NCBI GenBank assembly: GCA_034190085.1
Contig: JAXHTS010000074.1
Location: 1 to 53,178, forward strand
Source of the DNA: Spirochaetota bacterium
GTDB taxonomy: Bacteria; Spirochaetota; UBA4802; JAFGDQ01
Direction: 5' to 3'
Length of the DNA: 53,178 bases
The position numbers and the translations under genes are program-made. Position 1 is the stretch's first letter. The number at the start of each line of letters is the position of its first letter. The notes beneath the pieces are model-generated. The model did not search any database, was not told the origin of the DNA, and saw only the letters and a list, made by a program, of their open reading frames with translations. Positions 42,301-49,332 of the stretch are shown here, one piece after another.

Positions 42301-44311
42301 TCTCTTTGAATACATGGGAAAGGCCAGGGAAGTGCTATCTCATTGGGTAAAAGATTATCCTGAATCGGATCAAAAGATTTTGAAAGCAGGATGCATGATG
42401 GGCAAACCCACTGATTCGCTACCATTCTCCAAAAGAGCAAAGGCTATTGTTAGCCTTCAGGGGGATGCTATGAAGATGGAGGATTTGGGGAATAGAGCCA
42501 TAATACTAGCTGAAGGGGATGGCAAGTATGATTACTTCTCTCCATATCCAGTCATGTATACATTAAGGATACTTTTGAATAATAACAATTTCAAGGCAGC
42601 GCTATCATTTATTAATAATATAAACATCAATGAGATTTATGATAATTCATTATGGATGGATGTGATTCCACTTCTCTCAATCATTAAGAGGATATACCTC
42701 TCGGAAGAGAGATACGAGGATGTGCTAAGCATGGAAAAGATGATAGAGATGCTATCACATAGACTAGGCATATCTTCCCTTTTAAAGAATGTTCTTTATG
42801 ATGAGGGAGTGAATTTATCACTACTTGGCAGAGATAGGGAATCTTACCAAGCAGCTATTAGGGGAATAGAGTTAACAAATAAAGAAGATAACCTCTTTTT
42901 AAAGTATCAGCTTCTCTTGATGGAGAATGAGATGCGGCTTGGTAAGATTGATGAGGCCCTTGCAAGGGGAGAGGGGATAAAATCGAATTATGATAATGAA
43001 TATCCCTTTGTTCTTGATCTATTATTGTCACGAATAGAATTGTTGAAGATTTTAAAGGAGGGAAAGGTCTCTGAACATGAATGGGAAAGGGTGGAAGCCC
43101 TCATTATAAGGGCATTGGATCTTTTGGACAGAAATCCAGGTATGTTAAAGGAGTTTAATAGAATAGACTTAATATCTGAGTGTCTGGATTTTCTGATATC
43201 CTATAAGATGAGCAGGATGGATTATTTGAAGGCCTTAGTGTATGCTGAGGTCAAGAAGCAGATTTATGTCAGGTTGAAAATGCCTGTGAAGGCTTCACCA
43301 ATGATCCCTAAAGGGATAAAAGAGGAGTTTAGGAATATGGTTGAGGAAGATAGGGGGGAAAGGTTTATAGGCCTTCTGCAGAGATACCCGGGATTACAGC
43401 TAAACTCCTTAATCAAGATGCTCCCTGTGGAGGAATATCAAAAAAAAATGCCAGAGGACTTCATAACGCTATATCTTGTAAAGAATGGTATGGATATACT
43501 TGCTTGGATTATTACAAAATCATTTATTGAACCCTTGAGAATTAAACAAGGGTATAGGGATGTTAGCAAGATTTTACCAAGATATAGGGAGCGCCTAACT
43601 AAATTTGAGAATACAGTGAAAATATCTGAGGAGTTGTTCAGCATTTTCAAGCCCATCAGCAAATACTACCAGGGAAAGGGTGGTATTATATTTATTACTG
43701 ATAAGGAGCTTGAACAAGTGCCTTTTGAGATTATGGGGGAAAAGACTTTATTGGTGGAATCCCACAGTATTGTCTATATTTCATCAATAATTTCTGCGCT
43801 TAGAAGCTACAAATCCAGGAACAGGATAGTAAGTATATTGAATTTGCAGCAAAGAGATATATTTTATGAGCTTGAAGAGGTGGCAATTAAAGAATCGGGA
43901 ATTAACTATAGAATAACTGACTCCGTTAACAGCGGAATTGCGCACATTCAGCATCCACTTTTATATAATTCAATGAGGGGAGAGTTTTATTTTGGAGATA
44001 AATTAATCAATAGCCTACTTGCAGGGGTTGAGATAGTCTATATTCCATCGATTGATTTTACCCATCGAGTGAGTTGCTCCAAATTTGCAATTGCAAGCTC
44101 CCAGGAGGGTGTAAGAGGATTGATAATAAATGATGCTGAACTACATGATGTTAATAATGCGATATTTATCGATAACTTGTACAGTGAAATAAATAGAGAA
44201 TCGAGCCTAATTAGAGCCTTTGAACACGCCAAATACTCAATAAGAGCCAATAATCGATATAAACATCCAGCGTATTGGGCAGGTATAAGGCTCTATTTAA
44301 ATGGCTTATAA
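36389..44311 (+). CDS. Giant lipoprotein: TolB-like propeller, TPRs, two degenerate CHAT domains
   Basis: 2640 residues. C21 in LLIIPITIAC is the predicted lipidation site. Residues about 45-350 contain PD40/TolB-type blades (YFFYSSDRERGNYDIYL, SPAISPNGKYLAFIS, SPTWSPDSNSIAFSS). TPR repeats run from about 380 to 1500 and 1800 to 2300. Two CHAT-like (caspase-HetF-associated) domains lie at about 1540-1790 and 2340-2640. In the second, a His-rich HIQHP sits where HxxxH is expected, but the catalytic Cys position reads IPSID, so protease activity is unlikely. In the first, neither His nor Cys is evident. The start overlaps the preceding stop (ATGA) and the FecR gene follows 63 bases later. The protein is probably an envelope scaffold or sensor; no described homologue is known to me. 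Confidence 0.8.
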   Translation: MKIKSIFKFLLLLIIPITIACDEKMKHDILFNYYKILKKEYKFVGKIVPVTIGQSIEIDGVFTRDGSYFFYSSDRERGNYDIYLRSLTDITTVRITSHASKDISPAISPNGKYLAFISQREDPEGDIYVVKVKPKRIIEDAKKTKTEVPSLDPFVNNITQFQDPASKTIKIIKDASPTWSPDSNSIAFSSVRDGLENIWLIHRKGKNLIQITKKGGMYPRFSEDGRSIIYISYRNKKSNGDVYIKDLATGKERRVTDTGWIELYPSFLGNSDEIIYTLIDRDTNNDGKIDLQDNSTIYYKNLGLGEEYPLTLYSTSSFAPRWSHLFNLPDKKDYEEVVVFSDQVGQNINLNIIPKDGIIPNRGSASRQYNLAGRYLDEYDDMERYLFCLERVYHFFGRRKDVDSIIFVSKALLDAAKKYKELGNLEKAEGLKSLLMSLSRNKNDFRYITSQYLENILSGKSAQGILLNTIERLGNDKKGGGYIPYLMEELGDEYYRLGRREDAVRTYSKINKEYPKYKRALHIHLRLGSLTYKSLQREISPSLLKVLGSSNIDLKNETINRLIFIFDKEKNPRRRISIAQGMLKRYGDKKNLPALIEFILGKTYMEMGDLRSAASHLHESLDLVRRVDLLFYKSNYLLGRIAEREKGLIDAERHYFQIARWYQLRWKQSSITAVVNKLIEYYEESGERAEISGNFYEAMMLYKRYVEILTYLHLIKRFEDIYNEQAARAHVLYIDAYSSWKGEDVSRLRELEKEYLKRLPIARMDFDKAHIYGLGYIYTKMALSHDDGGFSLISGIRGIVKSDIDGMMDNFSKAIDQIEWALFIDDTFIDPYILKGWIYQFVDLQRVMDEKKTGGKNGEMFSEFFPEYLWESNISIYEKALNTCDEAMYPEKEGNLHLNIANTYFLLTNYPKALHHYELVKKFKGSFNSKVEEALLYYHLGYCYWQEDQIARAREEMRRTLYIYETLASGKIRRYRIQIFPLYRFFALFSRTEGRYDDAIKWYNKILKHSEAYKIEIDRARYMQEIAYCYKAMGQVEDSLFFLKNAEALLKHYKDDERGYKLRWRIFGFGPLHFWDLGPDNAIIGENKIYTELDTLSKRLLNLSLRLDISLDKGEYYKAIEYYERRLSLLKGRDNEVDHEMKIKALNNIGYCYFRLSRYVEAREYFNRAWDYAADSDVDNQEGIFTSIMNMSNLYAFLLENNIESLEEPIREIELLTSRISEYRTNYEKKRFNQELDILIDLAKAQGRGVRDEEIETIRNRISKDGAAKYHKLNIVMGMLKYLKAEMLFNRGIDIAADTKRKRIEGSLKILRINRNIFNLYRDATKRFENALMQADEKQSKRLRLKLLLSLSVCQERIGFLDEALESLFRAKEIGENYMYKDLLWRVHYRLAGFMEKHGMEIEGEGFREIAEEYYRKAAGIVEDIPYFFTESIYRVKDLYDDYIGLLMDKKNWDRVLALSEKRYAILRLFAVVRSSPGFHNDMDREYFSVYLGIVKEINSLQNNISGVLEKGDPPNSKRILNITSELQKKRREYSDFVKTLQKERPLFASFISISESEIPEYDDNVVIYKFIERNGEYYAWRIITGRFEFRRLTAEASGSVPNMISKFLGEDERERRHRFIVLNEASLKLFREFGNRMDIPPFMFAPSVDRVKYFLSSNNISMGSLYYNGRGLKGRLSKLSDFKNISVIERDDGKLELSSYSILVDQRDELNPFLLFTKRLEPTLIVKGISDIDLDYINLLIESSLYSGVNTICLFIDMNLDSVSKALQISLRQPLDETQKELGPVSNVMALGFKGFEKTDRYQGLLEVKDREYNKFLQELKNGDVARAGMHLNRWRGYGDGKTNEEILYYLGLAEVQALKGELENSHTHLIKALQLSRDISSDLYTRALSYRILLLLQSGAIASAKALINESDDLPGFSNSIDCSIYESIIALAIDGIEPHADEFGNAGFRGVSFIPINKLRLLLAEYLYLFEYMGKAREVLSHWVKDYPESDQKILKAGCMMGKPTDSLPFSKRAKAIVSLQGDAMKMEDLGNRAIILAEGDGKYDYFSPYPVMYTLRILLNNNNFKAALSFINNININEIYDNSLWMDVIPLLSIIKRIYLSEERYEDVLSMEKMIEMLSHRLGISSLLKNVLYDEGVNLSLLGRDRESYQAAIRGIELTNKEDNLFLKYQLLLMENEMRLGKIDEALARGEGIKSNYDNEYPFVLDLLLSRIELLKILKEGKVSEHEWERVEALIIRALDLLDRNPGMLKEFNRIDLISECLDFLISYKMSRMDYLKALVYAEVKKQIYVRLKMPVKASPMIPKGIKEEFRNMVEEDRGERFIGLLQRYPGLQLNSLIKMLPVEEYQKKMPEDFITLYLVKNGMDILAWIITKSFIEPLRIKQGYRDVSKILPRYRERLTKFENTVKISEELFSIFKPISKYYQGKGGIIFITDKELEQVPFEIMGEKTLLVESHSIVYISSIISALRSYKSRNRIVSILNLQQRDIFYELEEVAIKESGINYRITDSVNSGIAHIQHPLLYNSMRGEFYFGDKLINSLLAGVEIVYIPSIDFTHRVSCSKFAIASSQEGVRGLIINDAELHDVNNAIFIDNLYSEINRESSLIRAFEHAKYSIRANNRYKHPAYWAGIRLYLNGL

Positions 44312-44374
44312 AATTGACTTGAAAATAATCTTCTAATTTACTATAGTAATTACAAATATTATGGAGGACAACTC

Positions 44375-45451
44375 ATGTTAATATTCAAAATCTTTAATAT
44401 AAGGAAAATTTTTACTTATTTAATCATGTTTTTTGTTTTTATTGTACTATTCTCTGTTTCAGGATTTTCCCTTGAAATTTCATTTCTTGTTGGAAAGGTT
44501 GATCTCATCAGAAACGGCAAGAAAATTGGGGCTGGTATAGGCATACAGGTTGTTTCAGGGGATATGATAATTACAGGAAAGGGGGGATTGGTCGTTTTAT
44601 CTTATACCGATGGCAGTGAAATAAAAGTATTTGAGACCAGCAAGATTAGGATCGGCAGTAAGAATATCAGGTATTCTGATAACCCCTCAGTGATTTCTGG
44701 TGTTGTGAGGGGTAAATTTGCAAAATTATTAAAGGGTTCAGAGCGCAAAGTATATTCTCCAACTACTGTCTGTTCAGTCAGAGGGACAGATTTTCTTGTC
44801 GGTGTGAGCGATGGAATCGATTCTAAAGTAGAGTTGAGCGAAGGGACGCTTGATCTTTATAATCCCTATGGGAATGTAAACCTAAAGGGGAAACAAAATG
44901 CTGACATAGGAGTGGCGGATGTCCCCAGGAAAAAGACCGGAAGAGGAATGCCAATCAAAGTCTGGAAAAATCAGAGGGATGAGGAATTCATCAGGGATCC
45001 TGAAAGCAAGAGTAATAAACTGAATTCTTATATTGAATTTTTTAATACCAGAAGCGCAGATATTACGGATGACATCGTTTTTTTTGATAAAAATCAGACT
45101 AACGCGCAAACAATGGAAAAGAAGCGGTTAGAAGAAACAAATATTGAGCTTGAGGATCTGCAAATCAGTGTGACAGATGATATGATTCTTAATGAGGGAA
45201 CAAATTCATCCCTTGATAACATTTTAAATAAATTTCAAAAGGATAAGGGAGAAATTTACAATACCTTTTTAGGTATCAAAGAGGAATCAAATAAGGTACT
45301 TGAGCAGCAACGAAGAAATTACGAAGCAATAAAGAGTGTCAGAGAAGCATACCAAAAGGCGTATAATGATATTATAGGAAAGCATAAAGACTATATGAAT
45401 AAGTTGAAGGGAGGCTTCAATAAGAGTGATTATATTCCAAAGAAGGAATAG
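44375..45451 (+). CDS. FecR-domain secreted protein
   Basis: 358 residues with a signal peptide or anchor (hydrophobic to about residue 35, ending GFSLEIS). A FecR-like domain follows at about 38-165: VGKVDLIRNGKKIGAGIGIQ, SGDMIITGKGG, VVLSYTDGSEIKVFE and YSPTTVCSVRGTDFLVGVSDG. The C-terminal 150 residues are charged and likely helical or coiled coil (KRLEETNIELEDLQ, ILNKFQKDKGEIYNTFLGIKEESNKVLEQQR). FecR domains outside iron signalling are common in spirochaetes and deltaproteobacteria and are thought to be structural. GGAGG precedes the ATG. It is the last gene of the four-gene envelope group. Confidence 0.85.
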   Translation: MLIFKIFNIRKIFTYLIMFFVFIVLFSVSGFSLEISFLVGKVDLIRNGKKIGAGIGIQVVSGDMIITGKGGLVVLSYTDGSEIKVFETSKIRIGSKNIRYSDNPSVISGVVRGKFAKLLKGSERKVYSPTTVCSVRGTDFLVGVSDGIDSKVELSEGTLDLYNPYGNVNLKGKQNADIGVADVPRKKTGRGMPIKVWKNQRDEEFIRDPESKSNKLNSYIEFFNTRSADITDDIVFFDKNQTNAQTMEKKRLEETNIELEDLQISVTDDMILNEGTNSSLDNILNKFQKDKGEIYNTFLGIKEESNKVLEQQRRNYEAIKSVREAYQKAYNDIIGKHKDYMNKLKGGFNKSDYIPKKE

Positions 45452-45706
45452 ATAACTAAAAACACTAACACTAGCAAGTTTGAAGCTTAAGCGAATGCCC
45501 TATCCACTGTGAATTGACTTTCAATGTTTTAAGGAGAGAGATGTAAAGGATTCATTTGATAAACAGCAACAGCTATTGTAGCAACAGCGCGAAAAATCGC
45601 AGTTATTTATTATAACATGTTAAAATATGGACAATGGTATCATGATTATGGATGTGAACATTATAAACAACAATATATACCCAAACGATTTTGGTTTACG
45701 AAAGAT
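45452..45706. other. Flank of the decayed IS630 element
   Basis: About 255 bases between the FecR stop and the IS630 3' end. It contains short CAACAGC repeats near 45568-45588 and otherwise nothing I can identify; the outer end of the IS630 element should be here. Confidence 0.4.
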
Positions 45707-46537
45707 TTAAACAAGAGCTTTACCAGTAATTTCAAAGTTTTCAGTTAATCTTGATCTCAATTCGCTTTCATACTCGTGAAAATTATTAAGGAAATGAAAG
45801 CAAGCATTTTTAAATTCAAGGAAAGTATCATAATATTTATTGTAATGAATAACCTTATGAAGCAATTTCCACAATCATTCAATTAGGTTCAAGTTTGGTG
45901 AGTATGGTGGCAAAAAAACTGTCACGATCTTTGAATTTTTTACATAACCTTTTACTAATTTTGAACGGTAGTAACGAGCATTATCGATAATAACAAAAGG
46001 CTGTTCTGCTAATGGATTTGCTTCTTCAATTTGTTGAAATAACGCAATAGTAGATTCTGAATTAATACGTTCGTCTTCCCAATGAATAAAATTGAAATCT
46101 TCAATATTTATTGCGCCATTTATATTGATACATTTTCTACCTGTATTGCTTGGGATTTCTTTTGTTGTTCCTTTTTTTATCCAGCCATTAGCAGGCATGG
46201 AATTATGTTGAGGATGAACACCATCCATAAAATATATACGATCGTGTTCACCTTTAAGATCTTTGATCTTTTTATATATCTCGTTAATAAATTTTTCTTG
46301 TACCAAAGGATTCGCTTTGCCTGGAACACGTTTTGTTTTCTTGTATACAAAACCAAGTCTATGAAGTAATGAAACGATACTTTTCGGACTATATACTATG
46401 TTAAATGTTTCTTTGACATATTCGACAATACTTTTAGCATCTGAATAAATACTATTTTCTAAATGTTTGCTGAGCTCAGCTTGTTGACCTTGAGATAAAT
46501 AACTGGATTTACCTTTATAATTGTTCTTAAGTAAGGT
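45707..46537 (-). pseudogene. IS630-family transposase with nonsense codon, 5' end lost
   Basis: The frame (236 residues from the first Met at 46585, homologous from about 46537) contains the IS630 DDE core: YFMDGVHPQHNSMPANGW (first Asp), a PFVIIDNARYY block (second Asp) and PPYSPNLNLIE (Glu). The codon right after LIE is TGA (45875-45877) where relatives have Arg, probably CGA to TGA. Reading on through it gives LWKLLHKVIHYNKYYDTF to a TAA at 45707, the normal end. The upstream part, which should encode the HTH domain (about 60 residues as in the copy at 1-318), is replaced by the IS1182-like element at 46538. The copy is therefore dead twice over. Confidence 0.85.
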
Positions 46538-46555
46538 TTCCTGAAAAAGTCGAAA
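46538..46555. repeat. Left terminal inverted repeat of the IS1182-like element
   Basis: TTCCTGAAAAAGTCGAAA; matches the right end in reverse complement with one mismatch. Confidence 0.75.
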
Positions 46556-46651
46556 GTCCTGAAGAGTTGAAATTTTTTGTGACATAATGTTTGCATTAAG
46601 TGCAAGGAAAATGTAAGAATTAGCTCAAAACCCTTGCACACGAAGGAACGG

Positions 46652-48016
46652 ATGTATAGAAGGAAGCCATTAGGACAGCTTGAATTTGAAGATTTTTATC
46701 TTCCCTTTGGAGGTAAGCTCTGAGGTGACAACAGGTGGGTGAAGCTTTCAAAAGTGATTTCATGGGATGAGATAGAAGGATTATATTCAGATAACTTTTC
46801 AAAGCGGATGGGAACGCCTACCAAGCCTTCAAGGATGGCGCTTGGAGCATTGACAATAAAAGAGCGTTGTGGATTTACAGATGATTATCCTTTTGATCCA
46901 TCAATGATGATACATTTTAGGAAGCGTTTTAATCGTTATATGCTGAATGTGATAAACGAGTTAATAATAGATAATAAGAGGAAGGGGTGTGATCCACAAG
47001 TCACCAATTTAGATGTTGATGATGGGTGTGAGGATACCGAGGATAATGAAGGTAAATTGATACTTGATGCTACTTGCACGCCATTAGATATAAGATACCC
47101 AACGGATTTATCACTATTAAATGATGCCCGTGAGAAGCTTGAAATAATAATAGATATTTTACATTAACCGTTTAAGGGTAAGGAGAAGAAACCACGTACA
47201 TAAAGGGAGAGAGCCAGGAAAGATTACTTGAAGACAGCAAAGAAACGCAAGAAGACATATAAAGAGATAAGAAAGTCAAAAGGTAAGCAGTTACGGTATA
47301 TATTTCGTGATTTACGATATATTGAGGATCTTGTATCAAGGAGTTCGTTAGAGTTATTATCTAAAAGACAACATAAAGATTTACTTGTGATACATGAATT
47401 ATACAGACAGCAGAAGGAGATGTATGATAGAAGAGAGAATCGCATAGATGCCCGCATAGTAAGCATATCACAGCCTCATATATGTCCTATAGTGAGAGGC
47501 AAAGCATCGTCTCCGACTGAGTTTGGGGCGAAGATCTCACTATCGCTGGTTGATGGTTATGCAAGGCTTGAAGAATTAAGTTGGGATAATTACAATGAAT
47601 CATTAACATTGATAGATCACTTAGAAAGATATAGAGAAAGCTATGGTTGTTATCCTGAATCATTACAGGTGGATAGTATATACAGAACGAGAAAAAATAG
47701 ATCATTTTGTAAAAACCATGGCATAAGGATTTCCGGACCACCTCTTGGTCGTCCTCGCAAAGAGGACAAGTTGGGCAAAAATTTAAAGCATGAAAAACAG
47801 GATATGAGAGATCGAGTAGCCATTGAAGGTAAGATTGGAGAAGGCTAGAGACGTTATGGGTTATCCAGGATAATGGCAAAGTTACCTGAGACAAGCGAAG
47901 CAGGTATATGTATTACCATTTTGGTGATGAATCTTGAAAGGAAGCTTAGGCTTCTTTTTGCACAAATTTTGTTGAGGCGATTTAAACGTTATCAATGGCT
48001 AAGGTTAGCCGTATAA
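46652..48016 (+). pseudogene. IS1182-like transposase with four in-frame stops
   Basis: A single 454-codon frame from ATG 46652 (MYRRKPLGQLEFEDFYLPF) to TAA 48014. It is interrupted by TGA at 46721, TAA at 47165, TAA at 47201 and TAG at 47846, without any frameshift. The translation around the stops stays typical of IS1182/IS5-superfamily transposases: WVKLSKVISWDEIEGLY, FDPSMMIHFRKRF, LILDATCTPLDIRYPTDLSLLN, KDYLKTAKKRKKTYKEIRK, PIVRGKASSPTEFGAK, and RRYGLSRIMAKLPETSEA near the end. About 25 residues normally found between IKERCG and DDYPFDP seem to be missing, an in-frame deletion. The stops of all three kinds rule out recoding of one codon; this is decay. Confidence 0.8.
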
Positions 48017-48023
48017 ATCAATT

Positions 48024-48040
48024 TTTGACTTTTTCAGGAA
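48024..48040. repeat. Right terminal inverted repeat of the IS1182-like element
   Basis: TTTGACTTTTTCAGGAA; the reverse complement of the left end, differing at the fourth base. It directly abuts the gmd remnant. Confidence 0.75.
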
Positions 48041-48323
<283 letters not shown>

Positions 48324-48348
48324 TTATCAACTTTCAATTCTATGGCTA

Positions 48349-49332
48349 CTAATCAATCCCAAAGAGATTATTATCTTCATAAAGCAAACCCTGATAACTT
48401 CCCCTCCTGATAAACTCATCCTCAATAGCTTTTATTACTGTCCCTTTATGTAGACCCCATAACGGAGCAACCAATGTAGCCTCATCTCTGTCACCCAAAA
48501 GCCGATGGATTATTATATCGGGTCTCAACCTTTCAATAAAATCACATATAGTAGATATGTATTCATTGAATGTGATTGTTTTAATTTTACCATCTAAATA
48601 ATACTTCTCTAAACTTGTTCCTTTAATCACATGAAGGTGATGAAATTTTATTCCGCGTACGGGCATGGAGGATATTTCCCTTGCTGTTTCCATAATCTCA
48701 TCCCACGATTCATCAGGTATTCCAATTATGATATGTGCGCAGACAGGAATCCCCCTCTGTGATGCCCTAAATATTGAGTCCCTTGTCGCAGTGTGCAGAT
48801 GACCTCTCTGTAGTAGTCTTAAACTCTTCTCATGCATGGACTGCATACCTATTTCAAGCCAGAGTTCAAAGTTATCCCTCTTGTAATCAGCAATAAGATC
48901 GATAACCTCTTCTGTAAGACAATCCGGCCTTGTTGCTATCATCATGCCTATCACATCCTCAAAAGCTATTGCTATATCGTATAGCTCTTTTAATTCTGCT
49001 GTTGAAGCATATGTATTGGTATAGGCTTGGAAATATGCGATATATTTTGTCTTTGCATCCCTTCTCCTAAGGCTATTTTTAGCATTATCCATCTGTTTGG
49101 TAATGTGGGAAAGCCCATAGGAAGTAGGAGAGGCTGATCCATCTTCAGAGCAATAGATACACCCTGAGGTTCCGATTGTGCCATCACGATTGGGACATGA
49201 AAGATTGGCGTTTATTGGGAGTTTATATAGGCTTGTGTTGAATTTATACTTAAGATAATCGCCAAAAAAAAGATAAGGCTTCCCGAACCAATTTCCTGAT
49301 TTATAGTGATTTATGTTTCTCTTGGAAGGCAA
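48349..49332 (-). CDS. Radical SAM protein, TIGR01212 (YhcC) family
   Basis: 327 residues. C46, C58 and C61 form the family's Cx11CxxC cluster motif (SCPNRDGTIGTSGCIYC). Further blocks match TIGR01212: YIAYFQAYTNTYAS, IGMMIATRPDCL, WLEIGMQSM, HLHTATRDSI, HIIIGIPDESWD and KFHHLHVIKGT. The function of the family is unknown; a tRNA or small-molecule modification role has been suggested by relation to Elp3-like enzymes. The only upstream start in frame is TTG at 49332, which lies inside the end of the amidase gene (32-base overlap), so the exact start is uncertain. It is likely cotranscribed with the amidase. Confidence 0.9.
   Translation of the reverse strand: MPSKRNINHYKSGNWFGKPYLFFGDYLKYKFNTSLYKLPINANLSCPNRDGTIGTSGCIYCSEDGSASPTSYGLSHITKQMDNAKNSLRRRDAKTKYIAYFQAYTNTYASTAELKELYDIAIAFEDVIGMMIATRPDCLTEEVIDLIADYKRDNFELWLEIGMQSMHEKSLRLLQRGHLHTATRDSIFRASQRGIPVCAHIIIGIPDESWDEIMETAREISSMPVRGIKFHHLHVIKGTSLEKYYLDGKIKTITFNEYISTICDFIERLRPDIIIHRLLGDRDEATLVAPLWGLHKGTVIKAIEDEFIRRGSYQGLLYEDNNLFGID

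Larger units (their letters stand above)
46538..48040 (+). mobile_element. Decayed IS1182-like insertion sequence
   Basis: About 1.5 kb bounded by inverted ends TTCCTGAAAAAGTC-GAAA (46538-46555) and TTTGACTTTTTCAGGAA (48024-48040), 14 identical bases plus more with one mismatch. It encloses one transposase frame (46652-48016). No target-site duplication is visible: left flank AAGGT, right flank GTCTC. The flanks belong to two different genes (IS630 and gmd), so the site has been rearranged since insertion. Confidence 0.7.

Noticed and set aside
43700-44311. Active CHAT protease at the end of the giant protein
   Set aside because: The expected Cys position reads Ser in IPSID, so activity is not supported.
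45568-45588. Short CAACAGC repeats as an attachment site
   Set aside because: Only two short copies, with no partner site or integrase nearby.
46082-46369. 95-residue plus-strand ORF inside the IS630 copy
   Set aside because: It is the antisense shadow of the transposase, with no domain and no Shine-Dalgarno.
46652-48016. Stop-codon recoding in the IS1182-like transposase
   Set aside because: All three stop codons occur in the frame and neighbouring genes use normal stops, so decay is simpler.
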